Positions 15,083 through 24,867 of a DNA stretch of 64,000 bases are shown here, in pieces. The stretch's first letter is position 1. Every line of letters starts with the position of its first letter. The notes beneath the pieces were generated by a model. That model was not told the origin of the DNA. It worked only from the letters and a program-made list of their open reading frames with translations, and ran no database searches. A program made the position numbers and the translations under genes. The stretch comes from Acinetobacter chinensis (GTDB taxonomy: Bacteria > Pseudomonadota > Gammaproteobacteria > Pseudomonadales > Moraxellaceae), in contig NZ_CP032134.1 of assembly GCF_002165375.2 (NCBI RefSeq), positions 1,240,001 to 1,304,000 on the forward strand, given 5' to 3'.

Positions 15083-16228
15083 ATGCCAAATTTATCTATT
15101 TTTAAAAGTGCCGGAAGACTGGTGACAGGACGGGATGCGCTGGACAGTCTACAGAGTGTGCTTGAAAAAATGAATGCAAAACGTGCATTTATTATTACTG
15201 ATCAGGGTGTTATGAACTCTGGAACGATCAACAGAGTGCTGGAAAAGCTGAATATTCCTTTTGATATTTATGATCAGGTCAATCCAGAGCCTGAGCTGGA
15301 ACAGGTTGAACGCTGTATTGAGTTGTTTCATCAGCAGAAAAATGATGTGCTGATCGCCGTGGGCGGTGGCAGTGCAATGGACGTTGCAAAATGTACTGCT
15401 TCACTGTCAGACAAGCCTGGGACGGTCAGGGATTATATTGGTCTGGACACCATCAGTTCACGCAATATTCCTTTGATTGCAATTCCAACCACATCAGGTA
15501 CAGGTTCCGAAGTGACCAATGTGGCAATCCTTTCAGATACCGCAAAACAGACGAAAGAAGGCTTTGTTTCTGAAGCACTGCTGCCGGATATTGCGATTGT
15601 TTCTCCTTATATGTCTTTAACCTGTCCAGCATCTGTGACGGCTGCAAGTGGTGTCGATGCTCTGGTACACGCAGTTGAGTCCTATATTTCACTGAACCGA
15701 TCAGAAATTACCGATGGTCTGGCATTGAAAGCCATTCAACTGATCTGTGAGTTTTTGCCGCAGGCTTATACCAACCCTGAAGACCTGACAGCCCGGGAAA
15801 AAATGGCAACGGCAAGTCTGATAGCAGGGCTGGCTTTTGGTAATGGTGGTGTAGGTGCAGTACATGCACTGGCTTATCCACTGGGTGGAAAATATAAAAT
15901 GTCTCATGGGGTCAGTAATGCATTAATGCTGCCTTATGTCATGAAGTGGAATGCTCAGGGATGTGAAGAACGCTTTACAGATATTGCGGTTGCAATGCGG
16001 CTGGAAGTTTCAGCAGATCATGCAGAAAACGTTCAGAAAGTAGTTGCTTATTTGCATGATTTTTGTCGTAATTTAAATATCCCTTCAGGTCTGAAAACTC
16101 TAAATATTCCTTTTGAAGATATTCCATATCTGGCAGAAGAAGCTATCAATGTTAAAAGGCTTTTAAAGAATAATCCCCGAGTTTTGAGTCTTTCAGATAT
16201 TGAGGAAATTTACCGCGAAGCATATTAA
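15083..16228 (+). CDS. Iron-containing alcohol dehydrogenase, candidate 4-hydroxybutyrate dehydrogenase
   Basis: 381 residues, group III (iron) alcohol dehydrogenase. NAD-binding GGGS motif at 94-97 (AVGGGSAMDVAK); metal ligands Asp192, His196 (SGVDALVHAVESY), His261 and His275 (HALAYPLGGKYKMSHGVSNA). Family members oxidise 4-hydroxybutyrate, butanol, 1,2- or 1,3-diols, or reduce aldehydes. The same cluster encodes succinate-semialdehyde dehydrogenase and an organic-acid type transporter, which favours oxidation of 4-hydroxybutyrate to succinate semialdehyde. A GAAGGGAAG purine stretch precedes the ATG. First gene of the cluster, 12 bases before the activator gene. Fold certain, substrate inferred. 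Confidence 0.87.
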   Translation: MPNLSIFKSAGRLVTGRDALDSLQSVLEKMNAKRAFIITDQGVMNSGTINRVLEKLNIPFDIYDQVNPEPELEQVERCIELFHQQKNDVLIAVGGGSAMDVAKCTASLSDKPGTVRDYIGLDTISSRNIPLIAIPTTSGTGSEVTNVAILSDTAKQTKEGFVSEALLPDIAIVSPYMSLTCPASVTAASGVDALVHAVESYISLNRSEITDGLALKAIQLICEFLPQAYTNPEDLTAREKMATASLIAGLAFGNGGVGAVHALAYPLGGKYKMSHGVSNALMLPYVMKWNAQGCEERFTDIAVAMRLEVSADHAENVQKVVAYLHDFCRNLNIPSGLKTLNIPFEDIPYLAEEAINVKRLLKNNPRVLSLSDIEEIYREAY

Positions 16229-16240
16229 AAGGAACTTTAT

Positions 16241-17653
16241 ATGCAACAACTTTCAACTGATTCTGTGCAGGAATTAGGGCAAAAACTGATTCGTTTCTGT
16301 AAGTCTGATGATGCCTTTGTTTCTGAACCGGTGAACTCGATTCTTGAAGCTATTCAGGATGGTCTGTACATCACTGATAAAAATGCAATCACGGTTACTG
16401 TGAATAAAGCATATGAGCGGATTACAGGTCTGGACAGGAAACTGCTGATCGGTCGCAGTATGGATGAAATTGTGACCCAGGGGTATCTGACCAACTCGAT
16501 CAGTGCGGATGTTCTGAGAAAAAAGGAAGTGGTCACCACTGTCCAGACCATCAATCAGAATCAGAAAATACTGGTAACAGGGAGTCCGCTTTTTGATGAA
16601 CAGGGAAATGTCAGTTACATCATCAGCAGTGTGCGGGATGTAACCGAACTTGTTGCTGCAAAACATGCTCAGGAACAGCTGGAAAATCTTTATAAAACCA
16701 AGTCTCAGCATAAAGTGCAGTGCAGTGACACTGATTTTATTATTTCCCGACAGTCACAGGCTGTTTTTGACCAGGCAACGCATATTGCTCAGTTTGACTG
16801 CAAAGTACTGATTCAGGGCGAAACAGGAACAGGGAAAAGTAAACTGGCTCGCTATATACACAGTTGCAGTCCTCGGGCTTCTGAAGTGTTTATGGAGCTG
16901 AACTGTTCCGGTATTCCTGAAAATTTACTTGAAATAGAACTTTTTGGTTATGTCGCAGGTGCATTTACAGGAGCATCTGCCAAAGGCAAAAAAGGTCTGC
17001 TTGAAATTGCACACAAAGGCACACTTTTTCTGGATGAAATAGGTGATCTGCCGTTGCCATTACAGGTCAAAATCTTAAAGGTTATTGAAGAACAAAGGTT
17101 TATACCGGTCGGTGCGACGGAATATAAAACTATTGATATCCGGGTTATTTCAGCCACACATAAGCATCTGAAAACTCAGATTTCTAAAGGTGAGTTCAGG
17201 GAAGATCTGTATTATCGCTTAAATGTGGTGGAGCTGGAGCTTGCACCTTTAAGAGAAAGACGGACAGAAATTATTCCACTCATACAGTTTTATAAAAATC
17301 ACGTTAATCAGAAATATGGGCTGAATACGGAGATTGAACTTGAAGTACTGGAGTTTCTTTCCTGCTGGAACTGGCCCGGTAACATCAGAGAGCTGATTAA
17401 TCTTGTGGAACGGCTGCTCGTATCCAGTACAGACCGGATGATTACACTGAATCATCTGCCGAAAGAATTTACTGAATTTGGATTAAAAAAAGCAGTATCC
17501 ACATCCTTGAAAGATCGCATGGTTGCCTATGAAAAGAGCCTGATTATTGAAGCCATGAGTAAGTTTTCTTCAATGCGTCAGGCAGCGATGGCACTTGGGG
17601 TGGATCAGTCCACCCTGGTGAAAAAAATAGCCCGTTATAAGCATGAACCCTAA
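16241..17653 (+). CDS. PAS-domain sigma-54-dependent activator
   Basis: 470 residues, bacterial enhancer-binding protein. PAS sensor ~28-135 (SILEAIQDGLYITDKNAITV), AAA+ domain ~165-395 with Walker A GETGTGKS 193-200, the sigma-54 contact loop GAFTGA 240-245 and Walker B TLFLDEIGDL 261-270, and a Fis-type helix-turn-helix at the end (MRQAAMALGVDQSTLVKKIA). The intact GAFTGA loop means it should activate sigma-54 holoenzyme. The PAS domain probably senses a small ligand. Its place inside the operon it likely controls (12 bases after the alcohol dehydrogenase, 48 before the aldehyde dehydrogenase) implies positive feedback. Confidence 0.92.
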   Translation: MQQLSTDSVQELGQKLIRFCKSDDAFVSEPVNSILEAIQDGLYITDKNAITVTVNKAYERITGLDRKLLIGRSMDEIVTQGYLTNSISADVLRKKEVVTTVQTINQNQKILVTGSPLFDEQGNVSYIISSVRDVTELVAAKHAQEQLENLYKTKSQHKVQCSDTDFIISRQSQAVFDQATHIAQFDCKVLIQGETGTGKSKLARYIHSCSPRASEVFMELNCSGIPENLLEIELFGYVAGAFTGASAKGKKGLLEIAHKGTLFLDEIGDLPLPLQVKILKVIEEQRFIPVGATEYKTIDIRVISATHKHLKTQISKGEFREDLYYRLNVVELELAPLRERRTEIIPLIQFYKNHVNQKYGLNTEIELEVLEFLSCWNWPGNIRELINLVERLLVSSTDRMITLNHLPKEFTEFGLKKAVSTSLKDRMVAYEKSLIIEAMSKFSSMRQAAMALGVDQSTLVKKIARYKHEP

Positions 17654-17701
17654 GCATCACTGAGCAGGGAAACAGGGAAATACAGTTTCAGGAGTAAGAA
17701 A

Positions 17702-19159
17702 ATGGATGTTACGGCGTTATCGGTATTTGAAAACCGCTGTCTGATTAATGGTCAATGGATTGAAACAGGGGAAACAGCTTCTGGGCAGCGAATAGACGTT
17801 ACAAACCCTGCCACAGGGGAATTGATCAGTTCTGTGCCTGTACTGTCTGAAGCTCAGATTCATGAGAGTGTTCTGACGGCACAGGCAGCTCAGGTGCTGT
17901 GGAAAAAATATTCTCCACAGCAGCGTGCGGATATTCTGAAGAAATGGTTCAACCTGATGCATGATCATAAGGACGAATTGGCGACTTTACTGACTCTTGA
18001 GCAGGGTAAGCCTTTGAAAGAGTCCAGAGGTGAGATGACCTACGCTGCCAGTTATCTGGAATGGTATGCAGAAGAAGGCAAGCGAGCGTATGGGGACATT
18101 ATTCCTTCTGCGGACAGCTCAGAAGTCCTTGTTTTTAAAGAGCCAATCGGGGTCTGTGCAGCAATTACACCGTGGAATTTCCCTGCGGGCATGATTACCC
18201 GTAAGGTCGCGCCTGCATTGGCTGCGGGCTGCACCATGATTTTAAAACCGGCATCTGAAACACCTTTAACCGCACTGGCTTTGGCAAAACTGGCCACTGA
18301 AGCAGGGGTGCCTGCAGGTGTTCTGAATGTGGTGACAGGTTCTTCGACATTGATTGGAAAAATCCTGACTGAAAGTCCTGTGGTTAAAAAGCTGAGTTTT
18401 ACAGGGTCTACACCGATTGGCGCAAAACTGATGGAACAGTCTGCACCGACCATTAAAAAACTGTCACTTGAACTGGGGGGGAATGCACCGGTACTTGTTT
18501 TTAATGACTGCAATCTTGAGCTGGCAGTTCAGCAGGTACTGGACTGTAAATTCAGAAATGCAGGTCAGACCTGTGTCTGTGCCAACCGTATTTATGTGCA
18601 AAGTGGAATTTATGATGAATTTCTGGAAAAACTGGCACAGAAAGTTTCGCAGTTAAAAGTGGGTAATGGACTGGATGAATCAACAACAGTTGGACCTCTG
18701 ATTAATGCCAAAGCCACACTGAAAGTTCAGGAGCAGATCGATGATGCACTGGCAAAAGGAGCAGAGCTGGTTACTGGTACAGTTGTGCAGCAGCCTGGGA
18801 ACTGGTGCGTACCGACTGTACTGAAAAATGTCAGTCAGGACATGCTGTGTGCAAAAGAAGAAACCTTTGGACCTTTGGCACCGGTTTTTGTATTTGAAAC
18901 TGAAGATGAAGCAGTGCAGTACGCAAATGATACTGAGTTTGGACTGGCTTCTTATGTCTTTACTCAGGATCTGAACCGGTTTATTCGGGTTTCAAGAGCA
19001 CTGGAATACGGCATGGTTGGTGTAAATACAGGCATTTTATCCAATGAAGCTGCGCCATTTGGTGGTGTTAAGGCATCAGGACTGGGACGTGAGGGAGCAA
19101 AATACGGTCTGGAAGACTATCTGGAAATTAAATATGTATGTGTAGGGAATATCACATAA
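17702..19159 (+). CDS. gabD: Succinate-semialdehyde dehydrogenase (GabD type)
   Basis: 485 residues, aldehyde dehydrogenase superfamily, closest to GabD. Catalytic Glu257 in LELGGNAP and nucleophile Cys291 in NAGQTCVCANR, with the second cysteine two residues on as in E. coli GabD. Cofactor motif ITPWNFPAGMITRKVAPALA. It oxidises succinate semialdehyde to succinate with NAD(P). No GABA transaminase is nearby; the partner is the iron alcohol dehydrogenase, pointing to 4-hydroxybutyrate rather than GABA. The carnitine locus 6.5 kb away lacks a malic-semialdehyde dehydrogenase, a related activity this enzyme might cover; that is speculation. AGGAG precedes the ATG. Confidence 0.88.
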   Translation: MDVTALSVFENRCLINGQWIETGETASGQRIDVTNPATGELISSVPVLSEAQIHESVLTAQAAQVLWKKYSPQQRADILKKWFNLMHDHKDELATLLTLEQGKPLKESRGEMTYAASYLEWYAEEGKRAYGDIIPSADSSEVLVFKEPIGVCAAITPWNFPAGMITRKVAPALAAGCTMILKPASETPLTALALAKLATEAGVPAGVLNVVTGSSTLIGKILTESPVVKKLSFTGSTPIGAKLMEQSAPTIKKLSLELGGNAPVLVFNDCNLELAVQQVLDCKFRNAGQTCVCANRIYVQSGIYDEFLEKLAQKVSQLKVGNGLDESTTVGPLINAKATLKVQEQIDDALAKGAELVTGTVVQQPGNWCVPTVLKNVSQDMLCAKEETFGPLAPVFVFETEDEAVQYANDTEFGLASYVFTQDLNRFIRVSRALEYGMVGVNTGILSNEAAPFGGVKASGLGREGAKYGLEDYLEIKYVCVGNIT

Positions 19160-19236
19160 AAATCAACAGTTTTTGCTGAAAACGGTTCTAAAAAATTCAG
19201 CTGCTGTTTTATGGAAATGAAGAAGGGAAAAATAAA

Positions 19237-20607
19237 ATGGAATTGACAACAGATAAGTCTGCTGCACTGGAAAGTGCAGCAAAGGATAAAGCATCCATTC
19301 GGAAAGTGGTTGGCGCCTCAATGGCAGGCACAGTGGCTGAGTGGTATGAGTTTTTTATTTACGGGATTGCAAGTACGCTTGTATTTTCCAAACTTTTCTT
19401 CCCATCCAGTGGGGTTGGGGTTTCTGTATTTGACGGGATTATTGCCGCGTTTGCAACCTATGCCGTGGGCTTTCTTGCACGACCAATCGGTGGTCTGGTC
19501 TTTGGTCATTTTGGTGATAAATACGGTCGTAAAAAACTTTTGCAGATCAGTCTGATCCTGGTTGGGGCTTCAACATTTCTGATTGGCTGTATACCAGGTT
19601 ATGCCTCGATTGGTTATATGGCACCCGTACTGCTGGTCATTTTAAGATTTATACAGGGCTTTGCTGTCGGTGGTGAATGGGGGGGTGCAATGCTGCTGGT
19701 CAGTGAGCACAGCGATGAAAAGCGTCGTGGTTTTTACTCCAGTTTTCTACAGGCAGCTGCACCTGCGGGAAGTGTTGCAGCCAGTCTGGTACTGCTGACA
19801 CTCTCTATGACACTTCCAGAAGAATCATTCCTGGCATGGGGTTGGCGGGTTGCTTTCTGGCTTTCAGCAGTCATTATTATCATTGGTTATTATATCCGTA
19901 AGAATGTAGAAGAATCGGACGTCTTTAAAGCTTCACTTGAAAAGCAGGAAGCGACCCGAAAATCCTCAGCCGGTCTTAAAGAAGTACTGAAATATTATCC
20001 AAAGCAGGCAGTCTGCGGCATGCTGATGCGTGTGGGTGAAAACTCGGCTTATTATATTATTGTGGTTTTCTCGATCACCTATCTGTCGGTTCAGCATCAT
20101 ATTGGTTATACCACCATGCTTTTGCTGCTCCTGTGTGCCAATACCTTCCATTTTTTTGCCATGATTTTTGGTGGTCATCTGTCTGATAAGTTTGGTCGTA
20201 AAAATATCATGATGTTTGGCTATGTCGGTATTTTACTGTGGATGCCATTCTATTTTCATGGACTGGATCAGGGAAGTTTTGCGGTCACTCTGTTTGCAAT
20301 GTGTGTCGGTTTATTTTTCCAGGGCGTGACGTATTCAGGACAGGGCGCAGTACTGGCGGAAATTTTCCCGACCCGCATGCGTTATTCAGGTGTTTCGTTC
20401 TGCTATCAGGTTGCCGGTATTCTGGCAGGTTCAATTGCACCAATGATTGCTACAATGCTGTGGAAAGAGTTCGGCAGCACTTTACCGGTTATTATTTATA
20501 TTATGAGTATCAGTGTGATGTCGATGATTGCTATTTTCCTGCTGAAAGAATCCAAGCATAAATCACTGAAAGAAATTGATCTCGAAGACCGTAAAAATAT
20601 AGCTTAG
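19237..20607 (+). CDS. MFS transporter of the metabolite:H+ symporter (MHS) family
   Basis: 456 residues with 12 predicted membrane helices. MHS-type motifs: AEWYEFFIYGIASTLVFSKL in helix 1, GHFGDKYGRKKLLQISL between helices 2 and 3, RFIQGFAVGGEWGGAMLLV in helix 4, and GGHLSDKFGRKN in the second half. Family members (ProP, KgtP, ShiA, CitA) import small organic acids or betaines with protons. As last gene of the cluster it probably imports 4-hydroxybutyrate or a related acid. The start has an AAGAAGGG purine stretch upstream. A terminator follows at 20640. Confidence 0.88.
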   Translation: MELTTDKSAALESAAKDKASIRKVVGASMAGTVAEWYEFFIYGIASTLVFSKLFFPSSGVGVSVFDGIIAAFATYAVGFLARPIGGLVFGHFGDKYGRKKLLQISLILVGASTFLIGCIPGYASIGYMAPVLLVILRFIQGFAVGGEWGGAMLLVSEHSDEKRRGFYSSFLQAAAPAGSVAASLVLLTLSMTLPEESFLAWGWRVAFWLSAVIIIIGYYIRKNVEESDVFKASLEKQEATRKSSAGLKEVLKYYPKQAVCGMLMRVGENSAYYIIVVFSITYLSVQHHIGYTTMLLLLLCANTFHFFAMIFGGHLSDKFGRKNIMMFGYVGILLWMPFYFHGLDQGSFAVTLFAMCVGLFFQGVTYSGQGAVLAEIFPTRMRYSGVSFCYQVAGILAGSIAPMIATMLWKEFGSTLPVIIYIMSISVMSMIAIFLLKESKHKSLKEIDLEDRKNIA

Positions 20608-20954
20608 TACTGAAATTTTTAATCTGATTTTCAATAGGACAGGACTGAATCATCCAGCAGATGTTTCAGTCCTGCTTTTTATGCAATAGATCATATTTCA
20701 TAAAGACGGTTTCATTCAGATATGCAGCCGGTGTTCCTGAATTATCTGGATACAAACAGTCTGAGCCTTTCTATTGCTGTAGATTCAAAACTTTTATCTG
20801 AAAACAAAGCAGTTCTTTGAACTATTATACGATTAGCTTGCAGATTCGTGATTTTCCATCTAGCTGATTTGAGTAATACACAGTAGAATATGCGCTCTCT
20901 TCAAGTCACATTGCGGTGGGATCTTTTCGACCTGCCCGTGGAGCCAAAAACAGC
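20608..20954. other. Gap between the transporter gene and purL
   Basis: 347 bases: a terminator (20640-20680) and then the purL leader. A 13-codon extension of the purL frame from a GTG at 20916 is judged untranslated. No RNA gene or repeat was recognised, and no clear purine-repressor operator was seen. Confidence 0.6.
20640..20680 (+). terminator. Terminator of the 4-hydroxybutyrate-type operon
   Basis: AGGACTGAA (20641-20649) pairs with TTCAGTCCT (20665-20673), extended by a C-G pair, and is followed by GCTTTTTAT. It lies about 35 bases after the transporter stop. Confidence 0.85.
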
Positions 20955-23900
20955 ATGTTTATCGTTGCCGGTGCACCTGCACACTCTTCTTTTAAGCAAA
21001 CACAACTATTAGCACGCCTGGCGTCAATCAGTTCTGTTCAATCAATAGAAAGCCAATGGGTTTACCTTTTCGACCAAGCGCTCAACGAGCAACAACAGCA
21101 ATCTGCTTTACAGCTTTTAAACGATGGCGCATCGTTTGAAGTTCGTCAGGCTGCAAGTGATGAAGTCCAGATTTTAGTGACACCTCGTGTCGGTACAATT
21201 TCACCGTGGTCATCAAAGGCAACTGATATTTTTGCCAACTGTAATACACCTGTACACCGCCTAGAACGCGGTGTTTTGTTTACTTTAAAGGGTATTTCTG
21301 ACGTATCTGATGAAGTTAAACAGGTTTTACATGACCGTATGACGGAAAGTGTTTTTGCTCAGATTGATGATGCTGCTGCATTATTCTCTGAAACTGCACC
21401 AAAACCTTTAAATTCAATTGATATTTTAGGTCAAGGTAAAGATGCATTAGTCAAAGCAAACTCTGAGTTTGGTTTTGCGTTGTCTGACGAAGAAATTGAT
21501 TATTTAGTTGCGGCATTCAATAAACTGGGTCGTAACCCACATGACATCGAACTGATGATGTTTGCTCAGGCAAACTCTGAACATTGCCGTCATAAAATCT
21601 TTGGTTCTGAATGGACAATTGATGGCGAAGTTCAGCCATTGTCATTGTTCCAGATGATTAAAAATACGTATAAAGAATCTCCTACTGACGTATTGTCAGC
21701 ATATAAAGACAACGCTTCTGTAATCGTGGGCTTTGATACTCAACGTTTCTATCCGAAAAAAGACGAAGCGACAGGTCACCACGTTTATAAATACAAGAGC
21801 CAAGCCGCTCACATCCTGATGAAAGTGGAAACCCACAACCATCCAACAGCGATTGCACCATTTGCAGGCGCTGCGACAGGTTCAGGCGGTGAAATCCGTG
21901 ATGAAGGCGCAACAGGTCGTGGTGGTAAGCCAAAAGCGGGTTTAACAGGTTTCACTGTTTCTAACCTGAACATTCCTGGTTTTGAACAACCTTGGGAAGA
22001 CAACTACGGTAAACCATCCCGTATGGCTTCACCTTTACAGATCATGATAGATGGTCCTTTAGGTGGTGCAGCATTTAACAACGAATTTGGTCGTCCTGCA
22101 CTGAACGGTTACTTCCGTACATTTGAACAAAATGTCAATGGTGATGTGAAAGGTTTCCATAAACCAATCATGATTGCAGGTGGTTACGGTAACATCCGTC
22201 CTGATCATGTCGAAAAAGATGCAATTCAACCAGGCGATTTACTGATCGTACTCGGTGGTCCTGCAATGCTTATCGGTTTAGGTGGTGGTGCAGCGTCTTC
22301 TGTAGACAGCGGTAAACTCGGTGAAAACCTTGATTTTGCTTCAGTTCAGCGTGAAAACCCAGAAATGGAACGCCGTTGCCAGGAAGTGATTGATGCCTGC
22401 TGGAGAATGGAAGATTTCAACCCAATCGTATCTGTACATGATGTCGGCGCGGGTGGTATTTCCAATGCAATGCCTGAACTTGTTAATGATCACGAGTTAG
22501 GCGCAATTCTTGATCTTCGTAAGATTCCATCCTTAGAGCCTGGCATGTCTCCAATGGAAATCTGGTCAAACGAAGCTCAGGAACGTTATGTCCTTGCGAT
22601 CAAACCAGAATCTTTAGAATTGTTTGAATCCATCTGTGCGCGTGAACGTTGCCCATTTGCCGTTCTTGGTGAAGCAACTGAAGCACGTCAGTTGACTGTA
22701 AACGATCCATTGTTTGATAACAAAGCTGTGGATATGCCAATGCAGGTAATGCTTGGTGGTACTCCACGTATGAGCCGTTCATATGAAACTGTTGAACGTA
22801 AAGGCGATGATTTTACTGCTGCACAAGTAACTGATTTAAAAGATGCGATTTTCCGTGTCTTAAAAAATCCAACGGTTGCATCTAAATCATTCCTGATCAC
22901 CATTGGTGACCGTTCAATCACAGGTATGGTTGCACGTGATCAGATGGTGGGTCGCTGGCAGGTTCCGGTGGCGGATGCTGCTGTAACAACCACAAGCTTA
23001 CAAGGCTATACAGGTGAAGCAATGGCAATGGGTGAACGTCCACCTGTTGCATTGTTGAATCCTGCGGCTTCTGCTCGTTTATCAGTTGCTGAATCCATTT
23101 CTAACATCATGTGTGCCAACATCGAACAGATCAGTGACATTAAACTGTCTGCAAACTGGATGGCGGCTGCGGGTCAGAAAGGTGAAGATCAGGCATTATT
23201 CGAGGGCGTAAAAGCCATCGGTATGGAAATGTGTCCTGCACTGGGTATCGCAATTCCAGTCGGTAAAGACTCATTGTCTATGCGTACCACCTGGAATGAC
23301 GAAGGCGAAGACAAATCTGTAACTTCACCAATGTCTGGCGTGATCACTGCATTTGCACCTGTTTTAGATGTACGTAAAACATTAACACCTGAATTGAAAA
23401 ATGAAGATTCAGTACTGGTTCGCATTGATTTATCTAAAGGTCAGTTCCGTTTAGGCGGTTCGATCCTTGCACAGGTTTATAAAGCAATCGGTTCAGTGAC
23501 ACCTGATGTCGACAGTTTTGACGATTTCAAAGCATTTTTTGCACTGGTTCAGGACTGGAACAACCGTGGCTTGATTAAAGCGTACCATGACATTGGTGAT
23601 GGTGGTTTACTCGCAACTGTTGCAGAAATGATGTTTGCTTCACGCTTAGGTGTAGCACTTGAAAATCAATCGACTGAAAGCTTATTTGCAGAAGAAATTG
23701 GTGCAGTATTGCAGATTTCTAAAGCAGACTGGGCAACATTGGCTGATGAAGTTGCTGCTTCAAGCTTGAAAGATGCGATTGCTGTTGTCGGTACAGTGAG
23801 TGATTCAGACACATTGTCTGTGAATGGTTTAGTACTTGAACGTGCTGAATTACAACAAGCTTGGACTGAAGTTTCACATCAAATCCAACGCTTACGTGAT

Positions 23901-24791
23901 AACGTTGAAACAGCTGATTCTGAATATTCATTGATTGCTGATAAAAATCATAAAGGTATCATTGCATTACCAACATTCGATTTGAATGAGCCTGTAGAAG
24001 CGCCGTATATCAATGAACGTCGTCCGAACATGATGATTTTACGTGAACAAGGCGTAAACGGTCATGTAGAAATGGCTGCTGCATTTGATAAAGTTGGCTT
24101 TAACACTGTCGATGTTCACATGAGTGATTTACTTTCAGGTCGTATTGATTTAGACGACTTTGAAGGTTTAGTGGCGTGTGGTGGTTTCTCTTACGGTGAC
24201 GTATTGGGCGCAGGCGGAGGTTGGGCTAAATCAGTCTTGTTCAATCCAAAACTGCGTGATCAGTTTGAAAAATTCTTTAACCGTGACAATACTTTCTCTG
24301 TCGGTATCTGTAATGGTTGTCAGATGCTTGCACAGCTTGCTCCACTGATTCCAGGTGCAGACAACTGGCCTCGTTTCCGTCGCAATACGTCTGAAATGTT
24401 TGAAGCGCGTGTTGTGAACGTTAAAGTTGAAAAATCTCCATCTATTCTTTTAGAAGGTATGGAAGGTTCAATTTTACCAATCGCTGTGGCGCATGGTGAA
24501 GGTCGTGCAGATACTTCTGCTGAAAACTTTGCATCGTTGAATGCGGGTAATCAGGTGATCTTACGTTATGTAGACAGTCAGGGTAATGCAACTCAACAGT
24601 ATCCGATGAACCCGAATGGTTCGCCTGAAGCGATTTCTGGTGTGACTTCAAAAGATGGTCGTGCAACGATTATGATGCCGCATCCTGAGCGTAATTTCCG
24701 TGCGATTCAGCATTCGTGGAAACCTGAAGAATGGACTGAAGATGGTGCATGGTTACGTATGTTCCGTAATGCACGTAAGTTTATTGGTTGA
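20955..24791 (+). CDS. purL: Phosphoribosylformylglycinamidine synthase
   Basis: 1278 residues from ATG 20955 (MFIVAGAPAHSSF), the normal size of the large single-chain PurL; an in-frame GTG at 20916 gives an unconserved extension. Order: N-terminal PurS-like domain, linker, two AIRS/PurM-like ATP-binding halves (HNHPTAIAPFAGAATGSGGE; ITGMVARDQMVGRWQVPVAD), and a C-terminal class I glutamine amidotransferase with nucleophile Cys in GICNGCQMLAQL and the His/Glu pair in PHPERNFR. It converts FGAR, glutamine and ATP to FGAM in de novo purine synthesis. Codon use shows the TTA/GGT-rich bias of a highly expressed core gene, distinct from its neighbours. Single-gene unit with its own terminator. 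Confidence 0.97.
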   Translation: MFIVAGAPAHSSFKQTQLLARLASISSVQSIESQWVYLFDQALNEQQQQSALQLLNDGASFEVRQAASDEVQILVTPRVGTISPWSSKATDIFANCNTPVHRLERGVLFTLKGISDVSDEVKQVLHDRMTESVFAQIDDAAALFSETAPKPLNSIDILGQGKDALVKANSEFGFALSDEEIDYLVAAFNKLGRNPHDIELMMFAQANSEHCRHKIFGSEWTIDGEVQPLSLFQMIKNTYKESPTDVLSAYKDNASVIVGFDTQRFYPKKDEATGHHVYKYKSQAAHILMKVETHNHPTAIAPFAGAATGSGGEIRDEGATGRGGKPKAGLTGFTVSNLNIPGFEQPWEDNYGKPSRMASPLQIMIDGPLGGAAFNNEFGRPALNGYFRTFEQNVNGDVKGFHKPIMIAGGYGNIRPDHVEKDAIQPGDLLIVLGGPAMLIGLGGGAASSVDSGKLGENLDFASVQRENPEMERRCQEVIDACWRMEDFNPIVSVHDVGAGGISNAMPELVNDHELGAILDLRKIPSLEPGMSPMEIWSNEAQERYVLAIKPESLELFESICARERCPFAVLGEATEARQLTVNDPLFDNKAVDMPMQVMLGGTPRMSRSYETVERKGDDFTAAQVTDLKDAIFRVLKNPTVASKSFLITIGDRSITGMVARDQMVGRWQVPVADAAVTTTSLQGYTGEAMAMGERPPVALLNPAASARLSVAESISNIMCANIEQISDIKLSANWMAAAGQKGEDQALFEGVKAIGMEMCPALGIAIPVGKDSLSMRTTWNDEGEDKSVTSPMSGVITAFAPVLDVRKTLTPELKNEDSVLVRIDLSKGQFRLGGSILAQVYKAIGSVTPDVDSFDDFKAFFALVQDWNNRGLIKAYHDIGDGGLLATVAEMMFASRLGVALENQSTESLFAEEIGAVLQISKADWATLADEVAASSLKDAIAVVGTVSDSDTLSVNGLVLERAELQQAWTEVSHQIQRLRDNVETADSEYSLIADKNHKGIIALPTFDLNEPVEAPYINERRPNMMILREQGVNGHVEMAAAFDKVGFNTVDVHMSDLLSGRIDLDDFEGLVACGGFSYGDVLGAGGGWAKSVLFNPKLRDQFEKFFNRDNTFSVGICNGCQMLAQLAPLIPGADNWPRFRRNTSEMFEARVVNVKVEKSPSILLEGMEGSILPIAVAHGEGRADTSAENFASLNAGNQVILRYVDSQGNATQQYPMNPNGSPEAISGVTSKDGRATIMMPHPERNFRAIQHSWKPEEWTEDGAWLRMFRNARKFIG

Positions 24792-24820
24792 TTGATTTAG
24801 TTATCAATTGATTTGAAGAA

Positions 24821-24841
24821 GCCCCGAAAGGGGCTTTTTTG
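24821..24841 (+). terminator. Terminator of purL
   Basis: AGCCCC-gaaa-GGGGCT followed by TTTTT: a short strong GC hairpin with a GNRA-type loop, 30 bases after the purL stop. Confidence 0.95.
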
Positions 24842-24867
24842 TATGTGATTAGCTTAAACTATTTAAT

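Noticed and set aside
17702..19159. GABA degradation operon (gabT-gabD)
   Set aside because: No transaminase is present; the partner is an iron alcohol dehydrogenase.
19237..20607. ProP osmoprotectant transporter
   Set aside because: MHS family membership alone does not show this; no C-terminal coiled coil typical of ProP, and the operon is catabolic.
20916..20954. N-terminal extension of PurL from GTG 20916
   Set aside because: Polar, unconserved residues; the family starts at MFIVAGAP and length then matches.
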